A stretch of DNA of 64,000 nt, taken from positions 193,437-257,436 of the forward strand of contig NZ_JAINUL010000001.1 in NCBI RefSeq assembly GCF_020639365.1. Reading direction: 5' to 3'. Shown here one piece after another: positions 8,200-15,596 of the stretch. Position 1 is the stretch's first letter. Every line of letters begins with the position of its first letter. Source of the DNA: Streptomyces flavotricini. GTDB lineage: Bacteria; Actinomycetota; Actinomycetes; Streptomycetales; Streptomycetaceae. The translations under genes and the position numbers were made by a program. The notes beneath the pieces are model-generated. The model was not told the origin of the DNA and searched no databases. It saw only the letters and a list, made by a program, of their open reading frames with translations.

Positions 8200-8393
8200 G
8201 ACGCCTCCTTCTTCGTGGTGTCCGGCTCCCGGCCGGGGCGGGGCCGGACGAGGACCTGCATGCCGTGCGCGCCGGCTTGCTCGATGACGGCAGCGACCTC
8301 GCCGGCTTCGACCGTGCGGACATCCGGCTCGGGACCGGTGCCGAGGTAGGTGATCTCGTACAGCTGGACGATCCTTGGACTGCAGCTGGTCAC
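8196..8393 (-). CDS. small hypothetical protein in DUF6126 micro-operon
   Basis: This 65-residue protein begins VTSCSPRIVQLYEITYLGTG and has the mixed alpha/beta pattern VEAGEVAAVIEQAGAHGMQV then VLVRPRPG. The GTG at 8393 is chosen because it forms a GTGA overlap with the preceding stop, and GAGAG stands six bases upstream. A longer frame begins at 8438. It overlaps the DUF6126 gene (ATGA). No family is recognised. Confidence 0.6.
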   Translation of the reverse strand: MTSCSPRIVQLYEITYLGTGPEPDVRTVEAGEVAAVIEQAGAHGMQVLVRPRPGREPDTTKKEAS

Positions 8394-8710
8394 GGTGTGC
8401 TCTCCGGGGGGATGAAGCGGACCACGACCGTCCTCCATGTGTGCTTGCGCACCGGAACGGACGGCTGCCCGGGGCCGCGGGCCATCACCACGGCCTCGGG
8501 CGAACCGGCGCGGTCACTGCTTCCACCGGTCGCCCTCGCCCGTGGCCACGCCATCCTCGCGGGCCACGCGCAGGCGTCCTCCAGCGCCTCGGCGGCCTGC
8601 GCCTCCCAGAAGGCGTCGCCAGTCCCCCGGGCAGCCTGGAAGCGAGCTCGCGCCGTGCGGACCCGTTCCAGCGCCGCTTCCTCGACCCCGCCCACGTCGC
8701 CCCCGCCCAT
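8390..8710 (-). CDS. hypothetical protein, first gene of DUF6126 micro-operon
   Basis: This is a 106-residue protein. An N-terminal amphipathic helix pair (EEAALERVRTARARFQAA, DAFWEAQAAEALEDACAW) is followed by a basic, low-complexity middle and a C-terminal strand (TWRTVVVRFIPPE). The ATG at 8710 lies 20 bases downstream of the TTGCA dyad, with GGAA just upstream. The frame stays open further into the promoter. It overlaps the next gene (GTGA). I do not recognise the family. Helical N-termini of this kind often precede short HTH proteins in Streptomyces, but no HTH is evident here. Confidence 0.55.
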   Translation of the reverse strand: MGGGDVGGVEEAALERVRTARARFQAARGTGDAFWEAQAAEALEDACAWPARMAWPRARATGGSSDRAGSPEAVVMARGPGQPSVPVRKHTWRTVVVRFIPPESTP

Positions 8711-8729
8711 CGATTCCGGAATTGGCAAA

Positions 8730-8745
8730 TTGCATATCTCTGCAA
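8730..8745. promoter_or_regulatory. TTGCA-N6-TGCAA dyad at head of DUF6126 operon
   Basis: TTGCA (8730-8734) and TGCAA (8741-8745) flank TATCTC. The core is identical to those before arsR' and arsR. It lies 20-35 bases before the first start codon of the leftward operon, a position suited to repression. Confidence 0.6.
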
Positions 8746-9079
8746 GTGTAGCGGGTGCAGGTTTACGGATGGCCGCATCCGCGAGCCTCCGCAGCGCAGA
8801 ACGTTCAGCGATACCTGCCACGCAGGGACGGACCAGGCGCCTCACGGCCGGTGCGCAGACTGCCGCCTCACGCTTGGCCGGACTTCGAGGGAGTCTCGGG
8901 TAGACGCTGCCGCCAGGGCCCCGCATGGGCTGCCGCGGCGCCGGCGAGGTGACCGCGTGCCGTGCTCCACCGACGGCATCATCGAAGAGCACCTCGCCGG
9001 CGGGGAGCCGCTCGGCGGGGAGACTGGCGCGGCGGCGCCGCAGACCATCCCTCCGCGCGTCCGGACGGGCCCGGCTCCG
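8746..9079. other. intergenic stretch without a gene
   Basis: Between the dyad and the stop of the aldo-keto reductase gene I see no supported gene. The open frames here have no ribosome site and no recognisable motif. It presumably contains the promoter of the DUF6126 operon. Confidence 0.5.
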
Positions 9080-10069
9080 TCAGCGGCTCAGCAAATCGAT
9101 CTCCACCAGCTCCTCCTCGGAAAGCAGCTCCCCGTGCAGCGCGTCGAGGTTCTGGTCCAGCTGGCCCACGCTGCTCGCGCCAACGATCACCGACACCACC
9201 CGGGGATCGCGCAGCACCCAGGAGATCGCCAGTTGCGCCAGACTCTGTCCGCGCCGTTCCGCCAGCCCGCCCAGTCTTCGCAGCCGGTCCAGCTCGGCGC
9301 CGGCCAGCGCCTCCTCCTTGAGGAAATGCCCGACCGACATCCGCGACCCGGCGGGTACCTGGCCTGCGAGGTACCGACTCGTCAGAAGGCCTTGCGCGAG
9401 CGGCGAGTAGGCGATCAGGCTGGTGCGGGTGTCGTCCACGGCGTCCAGCAGTCCGTCCTCCGGGGTGCGGTCGAGGATCGAGTAGCGGGCCTGGTTCAGC
9501 AGCATCGGCGTGCCCAGCTCCCGCAGGATCGCCACCGCCTCGCGGTGCCGCTCGGCCGGATAGTTGGAGATACCGGCGTACAGCGCCCTGCCAGAGCGCA
9601 CCGCCGTGTTCAGCGCCCCCATGGTCTCCTCGAGCGGGGTCTCGGGATCATGGCGGTGCGAATAGAACACATCCACGTACTCCAGACCCATGCGCTGGAG
9701 TGACTGGTCCAGGCTTGCCAGCAGGTACTTGCGGCCGCCACCGTCCCCGTAAGGACCGGGCCACATGTCGTAGCCGGCCTTGGTGGCGATGAACAACTCG
9801 TCCCGGTGGCGACGGAAGTCCTGGGCGAGCAGGTGTCCGAAGTTGCGCTCCGCGCTCCCGTACGGCGGGCCGTAGTTGTTCGCCAGGTCGAAGTGCGTGA
9901 CACCCCGGTCAAAGGCGCGGCGCAGCACCGCCCGCTGCACCTCCAGCGGTTGACTGCCACCGAAGTTGTGCCACAGGCCCAGCGACACGACAGGCAGGCG
10001 GACACCGCTGTCTCCGGCGCGGCGGTAGGTCATAGCGGCGTAGCGGTCTTGTGCGGCGTGGTAGTTCAT
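9080..10069 (-). CDS. aldo/keto reductase (YghZ-like)
   Basis: This 329-residue TIM-barrel NADPH oxidoreductase has the family signature FDLANNYGPPYGSAERNFG (catalytic Asp and Tyr), the lysine in LFIATKAGYDMWPGPYGDGG, and GLEYVDVFYSHRHDPETPLE. The length and the GGGRKYL region resemble the L-glyceraldehyde-3-phosphate reductase/YghZ group. The ATG at 10069 gives a normal N-terminus (MNYHAAQDRYAAMTYRRAG). It is the last gene in the direction of the MalEFG-type importer (162-base gap), so it probably reduces a sugar aldehyde released by that system. Confidence 0.85.
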   Translation of the reverse strand: MNYHAAQDRYAAMTYRRAGDSGVRLPVVSLGLWHNFGGSQPLEVQRAVLRRAFDRGVTHFDLANNYGPPYGSAERNFGHLLAQDFRRHRDELFIATKAGYDMWPGPYGDGGGRKYLLASLDQSLQRMGLEYVDVFYSHRHDPETPLEETMGALNTAVRSGRALYAGISNYPAERHREAVAILRELGTPMLLNQARYSILDRTPEDGLLDAVDDTRTSLIAYSPLAQGLLTSRYLAGQVPAGSRMSVGHFLKEEALAGAELDRLRRLGGLAERRGQSLAQLAISWVLRDPRVVSVIVGASSVGQLDQNLDALHGELLSEEELVEIDLLSR

Positions 10070-10231
10070 GTCGCAATCCTGCTCGATCTCCACCGAAATC
10101 GGAACCAAATCAACACATCTCAACATTGAATGTCGTCCGAACTCCTGCCGGGGTGCGGCAGGTTCACCTGCGCCGTTGCCCGATCGGGCGCATCGGCGCA
10201 GTGGTCGCAAGACGCGCTCCGTCCGTCCTCG

Positions 10232-11563
10232 CTATTCGGCGACGGTGAACCCTTGGTCCTTTCCGTACTTGGCACTTGCGGCCCTCCAGGCCTCCAGCCC
10301 CTGGGCCAGGGTCGTGGAGGAGACGTACGCCTTGCCGACGGTGTCGTTGAAGACCGAGTTCGCGTACACCTGGTACGGCAGGTACGACCAGCCCGTGCCG
10401 ACATCACGGGCCGCGTCGGCCAGGATCCGGTTGGCCGGCTGCCCCCCGAAGTAGGGGAACGGGCTGTCCAGGAAGGCCTGCGATTCCAGATCGGCCCGCG
10501 TGGCGGGGAAGGCGCCCGCGGAGACGCGGGCCGTGGCACCGGCTCCCGTGGTCGCGTACTCGATGAAGGCGTAGGCCAGCGCCTTGTTCTTCGACGCCTT
10601 CGGCACGGCGAGGGAGCTGCCTCCGTTCTCCGCAGCCGCCTTGGCACCCTTGGTCCACTGCGGGAGGGGCGCCACGCGCCAGTCCCCCGACGCGGCGGGG
10701 GCGCCCGTGACGAAGTTGGCGGGCATGCAGGCGCCTATGGACAGGGTGGCGATGCTGCCGTCCGACAGGCCCTTGTACCACTCGTCGCTCCAGGAGGTGA
10801 TCGGTGCCAGCAGTCGCTCGTCAATCAGCTTCTGCCAGGTAGCCGCGTACTGCGCCGTGCCGGCGTCCCCGAAGCCGATCCCGATCTCGGTACCTTCCAC
10901 CTTGTACGGGCGTCCGCCCGCCTGCCAGATCAGACTGGTCGTGGCGCCGGCGTCACCGGTGTCGTTCGTGATGTAGAGCTTCGGGTCGGCCTTGTGCAGG
11001 GCTCGCGCCGCTTCGACGTATTCGTCCCAGGTCGTGGGGACGGCGATGCCGTACCGGTCGAAGACCTTTTTGTTGTAGAACAGCGCCATGGGTCCGGAGT
11101 CCATGGGGAGGGCGTAGATCCCGTTGCCGTACTTGACCGCGCTCCAGGGACCGGTGGTGAAGGCCTGGTCATGAGCGGACGCGCCGTAGGGGGAGAGCTC
11201 CTGCAGGGATTTGCCGATGGCGAACTGACCGACCGCGTAGTACTCGACCTGGGCCACGTCCGGGGCTCCCGAGCCGGCGGCAATGGCGTTCTGGAGCGCG
11301 GTGTACTGCTTGTCGCCCGTCCCCGCGTTGACGAGCTCGACGTGCACCTTCGGATACTTCTTCTCGAAGTCTGCGGCCGCCTTCTTCAGCGTGGGCTCCC
11401 AGGCCCACACCGTCACCTTGCCTCCGGATTCGAGCGCTGACGCCACGTCCTTCGCGGAACCCTCGGCCCCCGGGTCCGGTGAACCGCAAGCGGTTGCGCC
11501 GAGGGTCAGGGCGCATGTCGCGGCCACGGCGGAAAGGATCCGGCGGCGGCTTTTCGTTCTCAT
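10232..11563 (-). CDS. carbohydrate ABC transporter substrate-binding lipoprotein
   Basis: This 443-residue family 1 (MalE/CUT1-type) binding protein has a basic start (MRTKSRRR), a hydrophobic stretch and a lipobox ending ATAC, so it is membrane-anchored. The mature part follows the CUT1 pattern: VTVWAWEPTLKKAAADFEKK, GTGDKQYTALQNAIAAGSGA and YALPMDSGPMALFYNKKVFD. It is encoded after the two permease genes and before the aldo-keto reductase. No ATPase gene is present, as is usual for Streptomyces CUT1 systems that share MsiK. The ligand is probably a galacto-oligosaccharide, judging by the LacI boxes shared with the GH43 and GH35 genes. Confidence 0.9.
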   Translation of the reverse strand: MRTKSRRRILSAVAATCALTLGATACGSPDPGAEGSAKDVASALESGGKVTVWAWEPTLKKAAADFEKKYPKVHVELVNAGTGDKQYTALQNAIAAGSGAPDVAQVEYYAVGQFAIGKSLQELSPYGASAHDQAFTTGPWSAVKYGNGIYALPMDSGPMALFYNKKVFDRYGIAVPTTWDEYVEAARALHKADPKLYITNDTGDAGATTSLIWQAGGRPYKVEGTEIGIGFGDAGTAQYAATWQKLIDERLLAPITSWSDEWYKGLSDGSIATLSIGACMPANFVTGAPAASGDWRVAPLPQWTKGAKAAAENGGSSLAVPKASKNKALAYAFIEYATTGAGATARVSAGAFPATRADLESQAFLDSPFPYFGGQPANRILADAARDVGTGWSYLPYQVYANSVFNDTVGKAYVSSTTLAQGLEAWRAASAKYGKDQGFTVAE

Positions 11564-11634
11564 CGGTGGTGCTCCTGATTCGGTGTGCGGATGAAGAGGG
11601 TCGGGAGGAGGGGCCGAGCGCGGAGCCTGACGAG

Positions 11635-12639
11635 TCACTCCTTGACGCTGCCGGCGGCCAGGCCCGACTGCCAGTAGCGCTGGAGCAGGAGGAAGACGAC
11701 GACGATCGGCGCGATGGTGAGCAGGGATCCGGTGATGATGAGGTCGAAGACGGGCTCGCCGCCCGCGGTCCTGGCCTGGGCGCTCCACGCGTTGAGACCG
11801 AGAGTGAGCGGATACCAGTCCGGATCTTTGATCATGATCAGCGGCAGGAAGTAGTTGTTCCAGGTGGCGACCATGGAGAAGAGCAGCACCGTCACGGTTC
11901 CCGGCACCAGCAGCGGCAGGGCGATGCGGAAGAAGATGCGCAGCTCGCCGGCGCCGTCGATGCGGGCGGCTTCGAGCAGTTCGGAAGGTACCGCTTGCGC
12001 CGTGAACACCCACATCAGGTAGAGCCCGAAGGGCGAGACCAGGGAGGGGATGATCACCGCCCACGGCGTGTTGGCCAGGCCCATTCCGCTGAACATCAGG
12101 AACGTCGGGACGGCGAGGGCCGTTCCCGGGACGGCCACGGCCCCGATCACGACGGCGAAGACGGCTCGGCGGCCCGGGAACTCGTACACGGCCAGCGCGT
12201 ATCCGCCGAGTACGGCGAGCAGCGTCGCGCCGCCCGCGCCGGCGGCCACGTACAGCAGTGTGTTCAGCGTCCAGCGGACGAAGGCGCCGTCGTCGTAGGT
12301 CAGCGTGCGGGAGATGTTGTCCCAGAGCTGGAAGTCCTCGCCGAGCCACAGACCGAAGGAGTCGAGGAGGTCCTCCTGGTCCTTGGTCGCGTTGATGACC
12401 AGCCACGCGAGAGGCAGGAGGGTGTATACGAGGACCAGCCCGGTCACCAGGGTCAGCGGGATGCTGGGCCTGGGGTCGAGCGGGGTGTGGGCCCGTCGGC
12501 GGCGACGCCGCGGCGCCGCGTGGGGCGGCTGGGTGACGGGGGGCCCGGGCGATCCGGCAGCGGCGCCATTCGAGTCCGCGCCGGAGTGGACGGTGCGCTC
12601 CCTCGTACCGGAGGAGGGCCCGGTGGGGTCCGTGATCAT
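11635..12639 (-). CDS. carbohydrate ABC transporter permease (MalG type)
   Basis: This 334-residue inner-membrane permease has a long proline- and arginine-rich cytoplasmic N-terminus (about 55 residues) followed by six predicted spans. It has the EAA loop LEAARIDGAGELRIFFRIAL that docks on the ATPase. The extended N-terminus is longer than in MalG itself. It starts four bases after the MalF-type gene and precedes the binding-protein gene, so the three form one import operon. Confidence 0.9.
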   Translation of the reverse strand: MITDPTGPSSGTRERTVHSGADSNGAAAGSPGPPVTQPPHAAPRRRRRRAHTPLDPRPSIPLTLVTGLVLVYTLLPLAWLVINATKDQEDLLDSFGLWLGEDFQLWDNISRTLTYDDGAFVRWTLNTLLYVAAGAGGATLLAVLGGYALAVYEFPGRRAVFAVVIGAVAVPGTALAVPTFLMFSGMGLANTPWAVIIPSLVSPFGLYLMWVFTAQAVPSELLEAARIDGAGELRIFFRIALPLLVPGTVTVLLFSMVATWNNYFLPLIMIKDPDWYPLTLGLNAWSAQARTAGGEPVFDLIITGSLLTIAPIVVVFLLLQRYWQSGLAAGSVKE

Positions 12640-12643
12640 GTGC

Positions 12644-13564
12644 TCAGCCCTTCCGCATGCCGCGGAGCTGGACCGCGTAGGCGATGACCGCGGTGAAGAC
12701 GCCCATCACGATGGCGATGGTCGCCGCGTAGTTGTGCTGCTGCCCGGAGAAGGCCAGCGAGTACGTGTAGAGGTTCGGGGTGTAGTCGGTCGTGATCGCG
12801 TTGGGCGCGAGGTTCTGCATGATGTTCGGCTCGTTGAACAGCTGGAAGCTGCCGATGATCGAGAAGATGATCGCGATCACCACCGCGCTGCGGATGGCCG
12901 GCAGTTTGATCGCGGTGACGACGCGCCACTCCCCCGCCCCGTCGATGGCCGCCGCCTCGTAGAGGGAGCGCGGAACCACCTTGAGCGCTGCATAGAAGAT
13001 CAACGTGTTGTAGCCGACGAATTCCCAGGTCACGACGTTGCCGATGGAGGCGAGCACCAACGAGGGCGAGAGCGGATCCGGGAGCGCCAGGCCGAACGCG
13101 TCGTTCAGGTTGCCCACCAGGCCGAACCGGGTGCCGTAGATGAACCCCCACATCAGGCTGGCCACCACGGCCGGTACGGCATAAGGCAGGAAGACGGCCA
13201 CCCTGAAGAAGGCCTTGCCGTACAGCCGGCCGCTGTCGATGGCGAGCGCGACGAGCAACGCGATCCCCAGCATGACCGGCACCTGGACGAGCAGGAACAG
13301 CCCCACCCGGACCGATCCCTCCCAGAAGCGCGCATCGCCCAGTGCTCGGAGATAGTTGTCCGCGCCGACGAAGGAGGTGCCGCCGATGAGCCGGTCACGC
13401 ATCAGACTGAGCTGGAACGCGTACCCGATGGGAGCCAGGAAGACGAGGGCGAACACCGCTGCGAAGGGTCCGGCGAACCCCCAGCCGACGAGGGCGCTCC
13501 GACGTGCGCGTGCACGGGAACGGGATGGGGGCACTGCCTTTGCCGGTGCCGGCAGGAGCGACAT
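12644..13564 (-). CDS. carbohydrate ABC transporter permease (MalF type)
   Basis: This 306-residue permease has six spans, beginning with GFAGPFAAVFALVFLAPIGY. Its EAA loop is YEAAAIDGAGEWRVVTAIKL. It is the promoter-proximal gene of the leftward importer operon. The ATG at 13564 starts a protein with a short basic leader (SRSRARARRSALVG). A LacI-type box lies about 100 bases upstream at 13665-13680. The partner ATPase is presumably encoded elsewhere. Confidence 0.9.
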   Translation of the reverse strand: MSLLPAPAKAVPPSRSRARARRSALVGWGFAGPFAAVFALVFLAPIGYAFQLSLMRDRLIGGTSFVGADNYLRALGDARFWEGSVRVGLFLLVQVPVMLGIALLVALAIDSGRLYGKAFFRVAVFLPYAVPAVVASLMWGFIYGTRFGLVGNLNDAFGLALPDPLSPSLVLASIGNVVTWEFVGYNTLIFYAALKVVPRSLYEAAAIDGAGEWRVVTAIKLPAIRSAVVIAIIFSIIGSFQLFNEPNIMQNLAPNAITTDYTPNLYTYSLAFSGQQHNYAATIAIVMGVFTAVIAYAVQLRGMRKG

Positions 13565-13664
13565 GGTGGGTCCTCGTGTCAGTGAGCTACAGGTCCGCGA
13601 CGGAGGGAAGGGACGACTGGCCTCGGGGCCGGAATCGGCCTCATGCGGCAGGACCTGATGGGAA

Positions 13665-13680
13665 ATGTTTACGTAACCAT
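13665..13680. promoter_or_regulatory. LacI-family operator, importer side
   Basis: The sequence ATGTTTACGTAACCAT is an imperfect dyad centred on CG. It is one mismatch from the palindrome ATGTTTACGTAAACAT typical of Streptomyces LacI regulators. It lies 101 bases upstream of the MalF-type gene. Confidence 0.75.
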
Positions 13681-13937
13681 CGGTCCGGCGATCGTGGCAC
13701 TCCCGGTGGGGAGCGTCAAGCACCTTGCGCCCGCTGACCGAAAAACGAGCCGCCGAACGGCGGCGCCCGCCCACCATGGCGCCCTTCACGCACCTCCGGC
13801 CGCGGACAGTCCGACCAACCCCCCACGTTTGACGCGAGGTTGGGAGACGGGGCGACTCCCGGTCCGGTTGCGACGATTCACGTCCGACTGCTTGACAGGC
13901 CCCGATGCGGCTTCCAAACTCGCAGCCAACCGCCCCG

Positions 13938-13951
13938 TGTTTACGTAAACA
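13938..13951. promoter_or_regulatory. LacI-family operator, GH43 side
   Basis: TGTTTACGTAAACA is a perfect 14-bp palindrome and the best LacI box in the window. It lies about 112 bases before the GH43 start. Confidence 0.85.
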
Positions 13952-14063
13952 TTACGGAGGTGGAACACGGATTTCACCGGGGCCGGCTTCACCGCCGGGT
14001 CCGGAGCCATGGGCGCATCCGCCCCATGACGCCTCCTTGCCCGCCAGCCATCGCGAGGTACTG

Positions 14064-15518
14064 ATGCGACGTCACCCCCCTTATCCAGCAGTCCTGTTCG
14101 CCGTTGTGGCCGTCCTGTTCGCGAGCCTCCTCGGCGGTCTCGGCACCGCCGTGGCCTCCCCCTCCCCCGTCACCGTCATCAACGCGACGCAGTTCACCGA
14201 TCCCGCCGGCCGGCCCGTCCACGCCCATGGCGGAGGTGTCATCAAGGTGGACGAGTACTACTACTGGTTCGGTGAGGACCGGAACCCTGACAACAGCTTC
14301 CGGTACGTCTCCGCCTACCGCTCCACCGACCTCAAGACGTGGGAGTTCCGCGGCCACGTCCTGTCCCAGGCCACTGACCCCGAGCTGGCCACCGCCAACA
14401 TCGAGCGCCCCAAGGTGATGTACAACCGTGCCACCGGACAGTTCGTCATGTGGATGCACAAGGAGGGCAGCGCCACCGACTACGGCGAGGCCCGCGCAGC
14501 GGTGGCCGTCTCCTCCACGGTCGACGGCGACTATTCCTGGCGCGGGAGCTTCCGGCCGCTGGGGCACATGTCGCGGGACATCACCACCTTCGTGGACACC
14601 GACGGCACCGGCTACATGGTCTCCGCCGCCAATGAGAACGCGGACCTGCACGTCTACCGGCTCACCGCGGATTACACCGGCATCGAGGCCCGGGTGCAGA
14701 AGCTGTGGGCCGGCCAGTCGCGCGAGGCTCCGGCCCTGTTCAAGCGCGACGGCGTCTACTTCCTCGTGACGTCGGGCGCCACCGGCTGGTCCCCGAACCA
14801 GCAGAAGTACGGCACCGCGGACAGCATTGCCGGCACCTGGAGCTCGCTGCGCGACCTGGGCGACGGGAGGACCTACGGTTCCCAGACGGCCTTCGTGCTG
14901 CCCGTCGAGGGTGCCACCGGTGTCACCACCCACCTGTACATGGGCGATCGCTGGGGCAATTCGATGGGCGGCACGGTCAACGACTCGCAGTACGTCTGGC
15001 TCCCGTTGAAGTTCCCGACCAGGACCACCCTGTCCTTGGACTACTACCCGCAGATCATCATCTCCACGGAGAACGGGACCGTGCGGGGCGTCGGGGACTG
15101 GAACACCCTGACGGCCGCGCACAGCGGCAAGTGCGCCGACGCCGCCGACTGGTCGGTGGCCGAGGGCGCGGCGCTGATCCAGTGGACCTGCGCGGCGGGC
15201 AGCGTCAACCAGCAGGTGTGGTTCCAGGGCGTCGGAGACGGCACGGTGCGGATCGTGCTCCGCCACAGCGGCAAGTGCCTCGCGGTCCAGGACGCGTCCC
15301 CCGATGACGGCGCCCCCGTCGTCCAGACCACCTGTGGCGAGGCGCCCGGACAGACATGGAAGTCGGCCCAGGCAGGGCCGAACGGCGTGCGGCTCGTCGC
15401 CCAGCACAGTGGCAAGTGCGTCGACGTCGCGAACCGCTCCTGGTCCGACGGCGCGCGGCTCATCCAGTGGACGTGCAACGGCGGCGACAACCAGAAGTGG
15501 CGGCGCTCGGCCGTCTGA
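14064..15518 (+). CDS. secreted GH43 glycoside hydrolase with ricin-type lectin domain
   Basis: This is a 484-residue exported enzyme. Residues 1-32 are a signal peptide (hydrophobic core AVVAVLFASLLGGLGTAVA). Residues about 33-335 are a five-bladed GH43 domain with YYWFGEDRNPDNSFRYVSAY, ERPKVMYNRATGQFVMWMHK and SRDITTFVDTDGTGYMVSAA. Residues about 345-484 are a CBM13 trefoil with NQQVW, GQTW and NQKW repeats. This pairing is typical of exo-beta-1,3-galactanases (GH43 subfamily 24), which strip galactose from arabinogalactan side-branched chains. The substrate is inferred from that and from the galactose genes around it. The ATG has GAGG upstream, and a perfect LacI box controls it. Confidence 0.88.
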   Translation: MRRHPPYPAVLFAVVAVLFASLLGGLGTAVASPSPVTVINATQFTDPAGRPVHAHGGGVIKVDEYYYWFGEDRNPDNSFRYVSAYRSTDLKTWEFRGHVLSQATDPELATANIERPKVMYNRATGQFVMWMHKEGSATDYGEARAAVAVSSTVDGDYSWRGSFRPLGHMSRDITTFVDTDGTGYMVSAANENADLHVYRLTADYTGIEARVQKLWAGQSREAPALFKRDGVYFLVTSGATGWSPNQQKYGTADSIAGTWSSLRDLGDGRTYGSQTAFVLPVEGATGVTTHLYMGDRWGNSMGGTVNDSQYVWLPLKFPTRTTLSLDYYPQIIISTENGTVRGVGDWNTLTAAHSGKCADAADWSVAEGAALIQWTCAAGSVNQQVWFQGVGDGTVRIVLRHSGKCLAVQDASPDDGAPVVQTTCGEAPGQTWKSAQAGPNGVRLVAQHSGKCVDVANRSWSDGARLIQWTCNGGDNQKWRRSAV

Positions 15519-15542
15519 GCCCGCCTCCGCCCCTGCACCGGT

Positions 15543-15578
15543 GGGGCCGTGTGAACCCACGGCGTGGGACACGGCCCC
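15543..15578. terminator. bidirectional hairpin between GH43 and GH35 genes
   Basis: Perfect 10-bp arms GGGGCCGTGT and ACACGGCCCC enclose a second stem CCCAC/GTGGG. The hairpin lies between the convergent stops at 15518 and 15597. There is no T tract, as is common for high-GC terminators. Confidence 0.75.
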
Positions 15579-15596
15579 GCACGGCCGCCGCAACCG

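Larger units (their letters stand above)
13565..14063. other. divergent regulatory region with two LacI-type boxes
   Basis: This is the 0.5 kb between the leftward importer operon and the rightward GH43 gene. It contains no supported gene. It carries two boxes at 13665-13680 and 13938-13951, one close to each promoter, so both units are probably controlled by the same LacI repressor. Confidence 0.65.

Noticed and set aside
8375..9703. 442-residue plus-strand frame over the DUF6126 operon and aldo-keto reductase
   Set aside because: It is antisense to the reductase, which has clear catalytic motifs. No start or ribosome site is present.
10178..10189. GCCCGATCGGGC palindrome between the binding-protein and reductase genes as an operator
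   Set aside because: It is short and occurs by chance at this GC content. It is not repeated near any other promoter here.
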